From positions 1,501,501 to 1,565,500 of the forward strand of contig NZ_CP044126.1 in assembly GCF_016864575.1 (NCBI RefSeq): a stretch of 64,000 bases of DNA. Direction: 5' to 3'. This stretch comes from Rhizobium sp. BG4. Lineage in GTDB: Bacteria; Pseudomonadota; Alphaproteobacteria; Rhizobiales; Rhizobiaceae. Positions 52,089 through 60,483 of the stretch are shown one piece after another; positions within the stretch are counted from its first letter, which is position 1, and each line of letters begins with the position of its first letter. The position numbers and the translations under genes are program-made. Below the pieces are notes generated by a model. The model was not told the DNA's origin, did not search any database, and was given only the letters and a program-made list of their open reading frames with translations.

Positions 52089-52295
52089 ATGTGGCGGTTG
52101 GTCGTCGAAGCTCCGTTCGAAGAAGATATCGAGCTTGCCGTCCTCGATGACGACGGCATTCATGCTCTGGTCTTTCCCTGCCAGCGGCTGCCCGGCGGCT
52201 GGGCGAATGCGCTGACGGGCGAGATCCTCGATGTCCACCCGACGCACTGGCGCACCTGGCAGCTTCGCCGCGCCGACACGTCCGAACTGCACTGA
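52089..52295 (+). CDS. Small hypothetical protein
   Basis: A 68-residue soluble protein. GGGAGG ends six bases before the ATG, which gives a good start. The pattern VFPCQRLPGGWANA followed by a THWRTW stretch is distinctive, and similar short proteins occur in rhizobia, but I know no function. It lies between the exported protein and the arc operon, on the same strand. Confidence 0.7.
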   Translation: MWRLVVEAPFEEDIELAVLDDDGIHALVFPCQRLPGGWANALTGEILDVHPTHWRTWQLRRADTSELH

Positions 52296-52327
52296 GGACT
52301 GTCAGGATCAGCAAAAGCCGGTCTGGC

Positions 52328-52369
52328 TTGTCTGCGATCAATGACCGTGGTGCCCGGCAAAAATAGACT
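52328..52369 (+). promoter_or_regulatory. FNR/FixK-type promoter of the arc operon
   Basis: TTGTC-TGCG-ATCAA (52328-52341) keeps the essential TTG-N8-CAA with a perfect right half. TAGACT at 52364-52369 is a good -10 at exactly 29.5 bases from the box centre, as for class II activation. Predicted transcript start near 52376, 50 bases before arcA. GGAGGA follows at 52415-52420. Confidence 0.68.
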
Positions 52370-52425
52370 GACGGCAAGAAACCGGCGGCGCGGCCGCCAT
52401 CCCGATGGCTGGAAGGAGGACCCGC

Positions 52426-53652
52426 ATGCGTGGTTTCGGTGTTCATTCTGAGGTGGGAAAGCTCAGAACCGTCATGGTCTGCAGACCATCGCTCGCACAT
52501 CAACGGCTGACGCCGGCAAATTGCCATGACCTGCTCTTCGACGATGTGCTCTGGGTGCACGAGGCTCAGAAGGACCACTATGACATGGTCCTGAAGATGC
52601 AGGAGCGCGGTGTCGAGGTTCTCGAACTCCATGACCTGCTCGCGCAGACGCTTGCCAACGAGCAGGCACGCGCCTTCGTGCTGGACCGTCGCATCACGCC
52701 GAATGTCATCGGTTCGCAGGTCGCCGAGGCGATGCGGCCCTGGCTGGACGAAATGCCGGCCACCCAGCTCGCCGCCGTCATGATCGGCGGCATCGCGATC
52801 TCCGATCTGCCCGATGTGAAGGCGAAGGCCCTGATGCTCAGTGCATTGCCGGCGAGCGACTTCGTCATCCCGCCGATCCCGAACACGCTGTTCCAGCGCG
52901 ACCCCTCCTGCTGGATCTATGGCGGCGTCACCTGCAATCCGATGTTCTGGCCGGCACGCCGCGCCGAGACCCTGCTGCAGCGGGTGATCTACAAGTTCCA
53001 CCCCTTCTTCAAGGGTGCCAATTTCCAGATCTGGTGGGGGGATTCGGACGATCAGTTTGCCAATGCCTCGCTCGAAGGCGGCGATGTGATGCCGATCGGC
53101 AATGGCACCGTGCTGATCGGCATGGGTGAGCGCACCACCTATCAGGCCGTCGGCCAGGTGGCCCAGGCGCTGTTTCGCAGCAAGGCCGCCAAGCGCGTCA
53201 TCGGCTGCCTGATGCCGAAAAGCCGGGCGGCGATGCATCTCGATACGGTCTTCAGCTTCTGCGACCGCGATGTCGTCACGCTGTTTGCCGAAGTCGTCGA
53301 TCAGATCCGCTGCTACAGCATGTATCCGAAGGGCGACGACGGCACTTTCGAGATTCGCCCCGAAAATCGGCCGATGCTCGATGTCGTCGCCGAGGTGCTT
53401 GAGGTGCCGAAGCTGCGCGTCGTCGAGACGGGTGGCAATTCCTATCAGGCCGAGCGCGAGCAATGGGACGACGGCAACAATGTCGTCGCCCTCGAGCCCG
53501 GCGTCGTCGTCGCCTATGACCGCAACACCTACACCAACACGCTTCTGCGCAAGGCCGGTGTCGAGGTCATCACCATACGCGGCGCCGAACTCGGGCGCGG
53601 GCGTGGCGGCGGGCATTGCATGACATGCCCGATCTGGCGCGACCCGGCCTAA
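52426..53652 (+). CDS. arcA: Arginine deiminase
   Basis: First step of the arginine deiminase pathway: arginine to citrulline plus ammonia. The 408-residue protein has the opening FGVHSEVGKLRTVMVCRPS, substrate residues in NTLFQRDPS, the catalytic His region SLEGGDVMPIGNG and MHLDTVFSFCDRD, and the catalytic Cys in GGGHCMTCPI at the C-terminus. GGAGGA fixes the ATG at 52426. The operon arcA-arcB-arcC produces ATP and ammonia and buffers against acid under low oxygen. Confidence 0.96.
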   Translation: MRGFGVHSEVGKLRTVMVCRPSLAHQRLTPANCHDLLFDDVLWVHEAQKDHYDMVLKMQERGVEVLELHDLLAQTLANEQARAFVLDRRITPNVIGSQVAEAMRPWLDEMPATQLAAVMIGGIAISDLPDVKAKALMLSALPASDFVIPPIPNTLFQRDPSCWIYGGVTCNPMFWPARRAETLLQRVIYKFHPFFKGANFQIWWGDSDDQFANASLEGGDVMPIGNGTVLIGMGERTTYQAVGQVAQALFRSKAAKRVIGCLMPKSRAAMHLDTVFSFCDRDVVTLFAEVVDQIRCYSMYPKGDDGTFEIRPENRPMLDVVAEVLEVPKLRVVETGGNSYQAEREQWDDGNNVVALEPGVVVAYDRNTYTNTLLRKAGVEVITIRGAELGRGRGGGHCMTCPIWRDPA

Positions 53653-53691
53653 TGACCTCTTCATCCACGAACAGACCGACGGAGCAAGACC

Positions 53692-54696
53692 ATGAGCTTC
53701 AATCTGCGTAATCGTTCGCTTCTGACCGTGCAGGATTATACCTCGCGGGAATTCCGCTATCTTCTCGATCTCGCCCGGGATCTGAAGCGGGCGAAATATG
53801 CCCGGACCGAACAGCAGCACCTGAAGGGCAAGGAGATCTGCCTGATCTTCGAGAAGACCTCGACGCGGACGCGATGCGCCTTCGAGGTGGCCTGCTCCGA
53901 TCAGGGTGCGAACGTCACCTATCTCGACCCGTCCGGCTCGCAGATCGGCCACAAGGAATCCTTCAAGGATACGGCGCGTGTTCTCGGCCGCATGTATGAC
54001 GCGATCGAATATCGCGGCGCGGCGCAGCACGGTGTCGAGACGCTGGCACGCTATGCCGGCGTACCCGTCTATAACGGCCTGACGGATGAGTATCATCCGA
54101 CCCAGATGCTCGCCGACGTCATGACCATGCGCGAACATAGCGACAAGCCGATCGCCGATATCAAATATGCCTATGTCGGCGATACCCGCTCGAATATGGG
54201 GCATTCGCTGCTGATCGTCGGCTGCCTGCTCGGCATGGATGTACGCATTTGCGGGCCGAGGTCGCTGTGGCCGTCGGAGGAATATATGAAGATCGCCAAG
54301 GATCTTCAGCAGGCCTCGGGCGCCAAGCTGCTGGTCACCGAGGATCCCAAGGAGGCCGTCAAAGGCGTGGATTTCATCCATACCGACGTCTGGGTCTCGA
54401 TGGGTGAGCCGAAGGAGGTCTGGCGCGAACGCATCAAGCTGTTGACGCCCTATCAGGTCAATACGGATCTTATGAAGGCGTCGGGCAATTCGCAGACCAA
54501 GTTCATGCATTGCCTGCCGGCATTCCACGATACCGAAACCACACTCGGCAAGCAGATCGCCGAGGATTACGGCATGACCAACGGGGTTGAAGTCACCAAC
54601 GATGTCTTCGAGTCCGAGGCGAACGTTGCCTTCGAACAGGCGGAAAACCGCCTGCACACGATCAAGGCCCTGCTCGTCGCGACCCTGGGGGATTGA
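53692..54696 (+). CDS. arcB: Catabolic ornithine carbamoyltransferase
   Basis: Converts citrulline and phosphate to ornithine and carbamoyl phosphate. The 334-residue protein shows the carbamoyl-phosphate site STRTRCAFE, the region EYHPTQMLAD, and the C-terminal HCLPAFHD with catalytic Cys. The length and its position between arcA and arcC mark it as the catabolic, not the biosynthetic (ArgF) form. It starts 39 bases after arcA and overlaps nothing until the arcC start. Confidence 0.96.
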   Translation: MSFNLRNRSLLTVQDYTSREFRYLLDLARDLKRAKYARTEQQHLKGKEICLIFEKTSTRTRCAFEVACSDQGANVTYLDPSGSQIGHKESFKDTARVLGRMYDAIEYRGAAQHGVETLARYAGVPVYNGLTDEYHPTQMLADVMTMREHSDKPIADIKYAYVGDTRSNMGHSLLIVGCLLGMDVRICGPRSLWPSEEYMKIAKDLQQASGAKLLVTEDPKEAVKGVDFIHTDVWVSMGEPKEVWRERIKLLTPYQVNTDLMKASGNSQTKFMHCLPAFHDTETTLGKQIAEDYGMTNGVEVTNDVFESEANVAFEQAENRLHTIKALLVATLGD

Positions 54697-54698
54697 GC

Positions 54699-55637
54699 AT
54701 GCGTGTCGTCATAGCACTCGGCGGCAATGCGCTTCTCCGGCGCGGGGAAGCCATGACCGCGGACACCCAGCGGCGCAACGCCCGCGTCGCGGCTCAGGCC
54801 ATCGCGCCGCTCGCCGCCGAACATGAGGTGGTGATCACTCACGGGAATGGCCCGCAAGTGGGGCTGCTCGCCCTGCAGGGGGCGGCCTACAAGCCGGAGG
54901 AAGCCTATCCGCTCGACGTTCTCGGCGCCGAGACCGAGGGTATGATCGGCTATATGCTGGAGCAGGAGCTCGGCAATCTCCTTCCCTTCGAGCAGCCGCT
55001 TGCAACGCTGCTGACGATGGTCGAGGTGAACGCCGGCGATCCCGGCTTCCAGAACCCGACAAAGTTCGTGGGGCCGGTCTATGACAAGGGCGAGGCGGAC
55101 CGCATCCGTGGGGAGAAGGGCTGGGTCTTCAAGCAGGATGGCGACAAATGGCGGCGGGTCGTCGCCTCGCCGGCTCCGAAGCGCATCTTCGAGATCCGGC
55201 CGATCCGCTGGCTTCTGGAGCAGCGCACGATCGTCATCTGCGCCGGCGGCGGCGGTATTCCGACGATGTACGAGAAGGGCGCCGATCGCAAACTGATCGG
55301 CGTCGAGGCCGTCATCGATAAGGATCTCTGCTCCGAGCTCCTGGCGCGCGAGCTGCGCGCCGATCTCCTGGTCATGGCAACCGATGCCGAAGCCGTCTGT
55401 ATCGATTGGGGCAAGCCCTCGCAGAAGGCGATCCATCGGGTTCGCCCCGATGATCTTGAGCAGTTTTCTTTCCCTGCCGGTTCCATGGGGCCGAAGGTGG
55501 AGGCCGCCAGTCACTTTGCCCGCACCAGCGGCAAGACGGCCGCCATCGGATCGCTGGCTGATATCGCTGGGATGGTGCGCGGCGATCGCGGAACGATCAT
55601 CAATACGGGCTTTGCCGGTCTAACCTGGCACGGCTGA
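54699..55637 (+). CDS. arcC: Carbamate kinase
   Basis: Produces ATP from carbamoyl phosphate. The 312-residue protein opens RVVIALGGNALLRRG, has THGNGPQVGLLALQ, GGGGIP, and FPAGSMGPKVEAA as in other carbamate kinases. I chose ATG 54699 two bases after the arcB stop; a TTG at 54693 is also in frame but weaker. It ends the arc operon. A dedicated arginine/ornithine antiporter gene lies convergent next to it. Confidence 0.96.
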   Translation: MRVVIALGGNALLRRGEAMTADTQRRNARVAAQAIAPLAAEHEVVITHGNGPQVGLLALQGAAYKPEEAYPLDVLGAETEGMIGYMLEQELGNLLPFEQPLATLLTMVEVNAGDPGFQNPTKFVGPVYDKGEADRIRGEKGWVFKQDGDKWRRVVASPAPKRIFEIRPIRWLLEQRTIVICAGGGGIPTMYEKGADRKLIGVEAVIDKDLCSELLARELRADLLVMATDAEAVCIDWGKPSQKAIHRVRPDDLEQFSFPAGSMGPKVEAASHFARTSGKTAAIGSLADIAGMVRGDRGTIINTGFAGLTWHG

Positions 55638-55653
55638 TAGCGTCAGCGAGAGA

Positions 55654-57012
55654 CTATCCGGAAACGGCGGGGTGCGTTGCTGCACCTGGCGCCGTTTTCG
55701 TTTGGCTGACGGTTTCGCGGCCATTGCGCCGTTGCCAGACGTAGACGGGGATGCCGAGCATCAGCAGGACGAGGCCGTAGAGCACCGGCTCGGCGCCCGA
55801 GCCATAGAGCGTGAAGATCGCGAAGATGAAGGCGATGAGCTCGATCACCGTGACACGCGGCATTCGCCCCTGCGTCGCGCCGGCCACGAGGCTTCCGGCA
55901 AGGGCGCAGAAGGCATAGGGAACGACGGCCGCCATGGTGCTCAAGCCGACCATCAGCTTGTAGGCAGCCGCAAAGCCCTCCGAACCGATCGCCTGGACCA
56001 GCACCAGGATCGTCGCGAGGGAGGCCGAGACCATCATGCCCCAGGCCGGGACGCCGCGGGAGGAGAGCCGCGAGAAGAGCGGCGGGAACAGGCCATCGCG
56101 GGCGGCGGCCATCGGAACCTGGCCCATCAGCAGCGTCCAGCCGTTCAGCGCCCCGATCGACGAGAGCAGGACCGCAAGCGAGATCGCCAGCTCGCCCGGG
56201 CGTCCCCACATGATGCCGGCTGCCTGCGAGAACGGCGCGACGGAATGGATCAGCTGTTCGCGCGGCACCAGCCCCATCACCACGATGGTGCCGAGCACAT
56301 AGAGAATGGCGGCGATGGAAATGCCGAGCACGGTCGAGCGCGGAATGGTCTGCTCGGCATTCTGGACGTCGCCGGCAGGAACGGTCGCCGATTCCAGGCC
56401 GAGATAGGCAAACATCGTCAGTGGCGCGAGCGTCGCGATCGACTGCAGCAGTGGTTGGCCGCTCGGGTTGAAGTCGGCGAAATGCGAGGTGTCGATGAAG
56501 AGGAGGCCGATGATGGCGACGGCGCCGAAGGGCAGCAGCTTGGCATAGGTCGTCACCTGGGCGAAGAGACCGGCGGCGTGAACGCCGCGCAGATTGACGA
56601 GCACGATCGTCCAGATCACCCCGAGTGTCAGGATCGTCGCCGTCACGCGATTGCCGAGCGCCGGGAACAGGTCGACGATGACGCCGGTAAAGGCGATGGC
56701 GATGACGGGGAGCGATGTCCAGATCGAGATCCAGTAGCCCCAGGCGATCAGGAAGCCGGCAAAATCACCATAGGCGAGACGGGTATAGGCATAGGGTCCG
56801 CCAACCGCCGGAACGAGGCTCGCCAGGCGCGCAAACGTCAGGCCGAGGCAGATGGCGCCGGCGCCCATGATGATCCAGACAAGGATGGCGAGATTGCCGT
56901 AGGGGGCGACTGCGGCCGGCGAGAGATAGAAGCCGGAGCCCACCATGTTGCCGACGACGATCGCGGTGCAGGCGGCGAGTCCGAGGCTTTTGCCGTCAGA
57001 TGAGCTGGTCAT
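55654..57012 (-). CDS. APC-family amino acid antiporter (AdiC/ArcD functional type)
   Basis: A 452-residue inner-membrane transporter with about 12 helices. The N-terminal GNMVGSGFYLSPAAVAPYGN matches the substrate-binding helix of the basic amino acid antiporter branch (AdiC, CadB, PotE), and YLGLESATVPAGDVQN fits helix 6. Next to arcABC and the decarboxylases, exchange of arginine for ornithine, agmatine or putrescine is expected. The start at 57012 has GGGAGGG before it. It has its own transcription unit, convergent with arcC and divergent from the CDF gene. Confidence 0.9.
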   Translation of the reverse strand: MTSSSDGKSLGLAACTAIVVGNMVGSGFYLSPAAVAPYGNLAILVWIIMGAGAICLGLTFARLASLVPAVGGPYAYTRLAYGDFAGFLIAWGYWISIWTSLPVIAIAFTGVIVDLFPALGNRVTATILTLGVIWTIVLVNLRGVHAAGLFAQVTTYAKLLPFGAVAIIGLLFIDTSHFADFNPSGQPLLQSIATLAPLTMFAYLGLESATVPAGDVQNAEQTIPRSTVLGISIAAILYVLGTIVVMGLVPREQLIHSVAPFSQAAGIMWGRPGELAISLAVLLSSIGALNGWTLLMGQVPMAAARDGLFPPLFSRLSSRGVPAWGMMVSASLATILVLVQAIGSEGFAAAYKLMVGLSTMAAVVPYAFCALAGSLVAGATQGRMPRVTVIELIAFIFAIFTLYGSGAEPVLYGLVLLMLGIPVYVWQRRNGRETVSQTKTAPGAATHPAVSG

Positions 57013-57183
57013 GCCGTCCCTCCCGAGCTCCGCTTGAGCTGATGGCCCAAGGGGTTTTGCCTTCGAGGCGCGATTGTCGTTGCAAAAATTGGCGCCCGCA
57101 ATTCGGATCAATGCGTAGTCGCCGCGGGCGGGCTAGCCTCTATAGTAAGCGCAACAGTGATCTGGTCCGGAGGACTGAAGGGG

Positions 57184-58107
57184 ATGGGCGAGCAGGGGTT
57201 TCTCAGAATTTCGATCGCGGCCACCGTCGTCGTCGCCACGCTCGGCGTGGTCTTCGGCATTCTCTCAGGATCGTTCTCGATCGCCTTCGATGGTGTCTAT
57301 TCGCTGGCCGACGCGGCGATGACCGGACTGGCGCTCTGGGTCTCCAGCCTGATCATCGACTCGACGAAGAGCGACGCCCGCTCCGGCCGTATCCGCAACC
57401 GCTTCACCATGGGTTTCTGGCATCTGGAGCCGATCGTGCTCATGCTGAACGGCTGCCTGCTGATGACGGTCGGTGTCTACGCGCTGATCAGCGCCATCAT
57501 CAGCATCCTGAACGGTGGACACGAGCTGCATTTCGGCATGGCGGTCTTCTATTCTGCCTCGACGGTGGTCGTCTGCGCCATCATGGCGTTTTCAGGCATC
57601 AGGCTGAACCGGCGCATCAAATCCGATTTCGTTTCGCTCGACATCAAGGCCTGGATCATGTCGGGCGGCATCGCCCTTGCGCTATTGATTGCGTTCCTCG
57701 CCGGCATGGCGGTGCAGGCGACGGCGATTGCCTGGATTGCCGCCTATCTGGATCCGGCCGTGCTCGCACTCGTCTGCCTCGTCATGATCCCGCTTCCGAT
57801 CGGCACGGTGCGGCGGGCGCTGACCGAAATCCTGCTGATCGCTCCGGTCGACCTGAAAGACCATGTCGATCGGGTGGCTTTGGAGATCGTGCAGCGGCTC
57901 GGCTTCCTTTCCCATCGCGCCTATGTCGCGCGCGTCGGGCGGGCGACGCAGATCGAGCTCTATTTCATCGTGCCCGAAGGCTTGCCTGCCAGGACGATCG
58001 AGCAGTGGGATGCGCTGCGCGACGAGATCGGCGATGCGATCGGCGATGAAAGCGCCAACCGCTGGCTGACGATTGCCTTTACCGCCGATACGGAATGGGC
58101 CGAATAG
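57184..58107 (+). CDS. Cation diffusion facilitator family transporter
   Basis: A 307-residue inner-membrane cation efflux protein with about six helices. Metal-site Asp residues are visible in FDGVYSLADAAMT (helix 2), but the His usually found in this helix is lacking, and the helix 5 site reads LDIKAWIMSGG. Substrate could be manganese or iron. The cytoplasmic C-terminal domain is present. AAGGGG precedes ATG 57184. Placement inside the arginine island is not explained; manganese or iron homeostasis under acid or low oxygen is one option. Confidence 0.85.
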   Translation: MGEQGFLRISIAATVVVATLGVVFGILSGSFSIAFDGVYSLADAAMTGLALWVSSLIIDSTKSDARSGRIRNRFTMGFWHLEPIVLMLNGCLLMTVGVYALISAIISILNGGHELHFGMAVFYSASTVVVCAIMAFSGIRLNRRIKSDFVSLDIKAWIMSGGIALALLIAFLAGMAVQATAIAWIAAYLDPAVLALVCLVMIPLPIGTVRRALTEILLIAPVDLKDHVDRVALEIVQRLGFLSHRAYVARVGRATQIELYFIVPEGLPARTIEQWDALRDEIGDAIGDESANRWLTIAFTADTEWAE

Positions 58108-58133
58108 AACCACCGGCCTCTTTCGGTCGCGTC

Positions 58134-58181
58134 TTGATTGCAATCAACGACGCTCATCCCCCGGTGTGTACGATCTCCTCC
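58134..58181 (+). promoter_or_regulatory. Consensus FNR/FixK-type promoter of the decarboxylase operon
   Basis: TTGAT-TGCA-ATCAA (58134-58147) is a perfect match to the FNR/FixK consensus. A -10 (TACGAT, 58169-58174) lies 28.5 bases from the box centre, within one base of class II spacing. Predicted start is near 58181, giving a leader of about 42 bases with GGAGGGG before the start codon. Strong evidence for low-oxygen activation of the three downstream genes. Confidence 0.85.
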
Positions 58182-58222
58182 CATGGCGAAATAGCTCAGC
58201 CGTCCAGGCTTTGGAGGGGCGC

Positions 58223-60483
58223 ATGGAATTCCAACAGGCATTTCCGGTAGCCGTTATCGACGAGGACTTTGACGGCAAGAGCGCGGCCGGGCGCGGCATG
58301 CGCGATCTCGCGGCGGCGATCGAGCGGGAGGGCTTCCGTATCGTCTCGGGCATTTCCTACGACGATGCCCGCCGTCTCGTGCATGTGTTCAATACCGAAT
58401 CCTGCTGGCTCGTCTCCGTTGATGGTGCCGAGGACCGGACGACGCGCTGGCGGGTGCTGGAGGAGGTTCTGAGCGCCAAGCGCCAGAAGAACGACCGGCT
58501 GCCGATCTTCCTGTTCGGTGACGACACGACGGCCGAGGACGTTCCGACGGCGGTGCTCAGGCACGCCAATGCCTTCATGCGGCTTTTCGAGGATTCCGCG
58601 GAGTTCATGGCCCGCGCCATCGTGCAGGCGGCACGCACCTATCTCGACCGGTTGCCGCCGCCGATGTTCAAGGCGCTGATGGAATACACGCTCGAGGGCG
58701 CCTATTCCTGGCATACGCCGGGTCACGGCGGCGGCGTTGCCTTCCGCAAGAGCCCGGTCGGGCAGCTCTTCTACTCCTTCTTCGGCGAGAACACCCTGCG
58801 ATCCGATATTTCGGTGTCGGTCGGCAGCGTCGGCTCGCTGCTCGATCATGTCGGGCCGATCGCCGAGGGCGAGCGGAATGCGGCACGCATCTTCGGCACC
58901 GACGAAACGCTCTTCGTCGTCGGCGGCACATCGACCGCGAACAAGATCGTCTGGCATGGCATGGTCGGCCGCGGCGATCTCGTGCTCTGCGACCGCAATT
59001 GCCACAAGTCGATCCTGCATTCGCTGATCATGACCGGCGCGACGCCGATCTATCTGACGCCGTCGCGCAATGGCCTCGGTATCATCGGGCCGATTTCCAA
59101 GGATCAATTCACCCCCGAAGCCATCGCCCGCAAGATCGCGGCCAGCCCCTTCGCCGGTCAGACGAGCGGCAAGGTGCGGCTGATGGTCATCACCAACTCG
59201 ACCTATGACGGGCTCTGCTATAATGTCGATGCCATCAAGGAGTCGCTCGGGATTCGGTCGAGGTGCTGCATTTCGACGAGGCCTGGTATGCCTATGCGAA
59301 TTTCCACGAGTTCTACGACGGCTTCCACGGCATCTCGTCGACGCAGCCGGCCCGCTCGAAGAGCGCCATCACCTTTGCCACGCATTCGACCCATAAGCTG
59401 CTGGCGGCACTCTCGCAGGCCTCGATGATCCATATCCAGCACGCCGAGAACAAGCGTCTCGACGTGACGCGCTTCAACGAAGCCTTCATGATGCACACCT
59501 CGACCTCGCCGCAATATGGCATCATCGCCTCCTGCGACGTCGCCGCCGCGATGATGGAGCAGCCGGCGGGCCGGGCGCTGGTGCAGGAGACGATCGACGA
59601 GGCGATCAGCTTCCGCCGCGCCATGCATTCGGTGAGGACGCAGACGGCGGCAGGCTGGTGGTTCAAGGTCTGGGAACCGACCGTTGCCGAACATACGCCG
59701 AGCGACAATCACGCCGAATGGGTGCTGAGGCCCGGCGAAGCGTGGCATGGGTTTGCGGGGCTCGCCGAAAACCATGTGATGGTCGATCCGATCAAGGTCA
59801 CCATCCTGTCGCCCGGCCTTTCCGCCAGCGGCGCCATGCAGGAACACGGCATACCGGCCGCCGTCGTCACTAAGTTCCTTTCGTCCCGCCGGATCGAGAT
59901 CGAGAAGACCGGGCTCTATTCCTTCCTCGTACTGTTCTCGATGGGGATCACGAAGGGCAAGTGGAGCACGCTCGTCACCGAGCTCATCAATTTCAAGGAT
60001 CTCTACGACGCCAATGCGCCGCTGACGCGGGCGCTGCCGGCGCTCGCCGCCGCCCATCCGGAAGCCTATGGCAAGAGGGGTCTCAGGGATCTTTGCGAAC
60101 AGATCCATGCGGTCTATCGCAAGGACGACGTGCCGAAGGCGCAGCGCGAGATGTATACGGTGCTGCCCGATATGGCGCTGAGGCCCGCCGATGCCTATGA
60201 CCGGCTGGTCAAGGGCAAGATCGAGAGCGTCGAGATCGACGATCTCATGAACCGCATGCTTGCGGTGATGATCGTTCCCTATCCGCCCGGCATTCCGCTG
60301 ATCATGCCCGGCGAGCGCATCACGCCAGCGACCAAGTCGATCCAGGACTATCTGCTCTATGCGCGTGAATTCGACCGCAAGTTCCCGGGCTTCGAGACCG
60401 ATATCCACGGCCTGCGCTTTGCACCTGCCGATGGTGGCCGGCGCTATCTCGTCGACTGCATTGCAGAAGGACCGGAACAATGA
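58223..60483 (+). pseudogene. adiA: Arginine decarboxylase-like gene (AdiA type) with a one-base frameshift
   Basis: Homologue of the inducible PLP-dependent Orn/Lys/Arg decarboxylases. The first frame (from ATG 58223) carries the wing and PLP domains to GGTSTANKIVWHG and ITNSTYDGLCYN. The second frame continues with VEVLHFDEAWYAYANFH, the PLP Lys in ATHSTHKLLAALSQASM (AdiA-like), and the C-terminal domain. The break is at GGG 59249-59251; one more G would restore a 753-residue protein, the normal length. This may be a real inactivating deletion, phase-variable slippage or a sequence error. Both halves are otherwise fully conserved. Stop overlaps the next start by four bases. Confidence 0.88.

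Noticed and set aside
51994..54657. 887-codon minus-strand frame opposite arcA and arcB
   Set aside because: arcA and arcB motifs are unambiguous; the antisense frame has no recognisable domain.
58175..58182. A second CTCCTCCC motif upstream of the decarboxylase operon
   Set aside because: No stem or terminator surrounds it and it falls at the predicted transcript start, so it is not evidence of another small RNA.
59246..59256. Programmed ribosomal frameshift in the decarboxylase gene
   Set aside because: No slippery heptamer or following structure is evident; a one-base deletion in a G tract is simpler.
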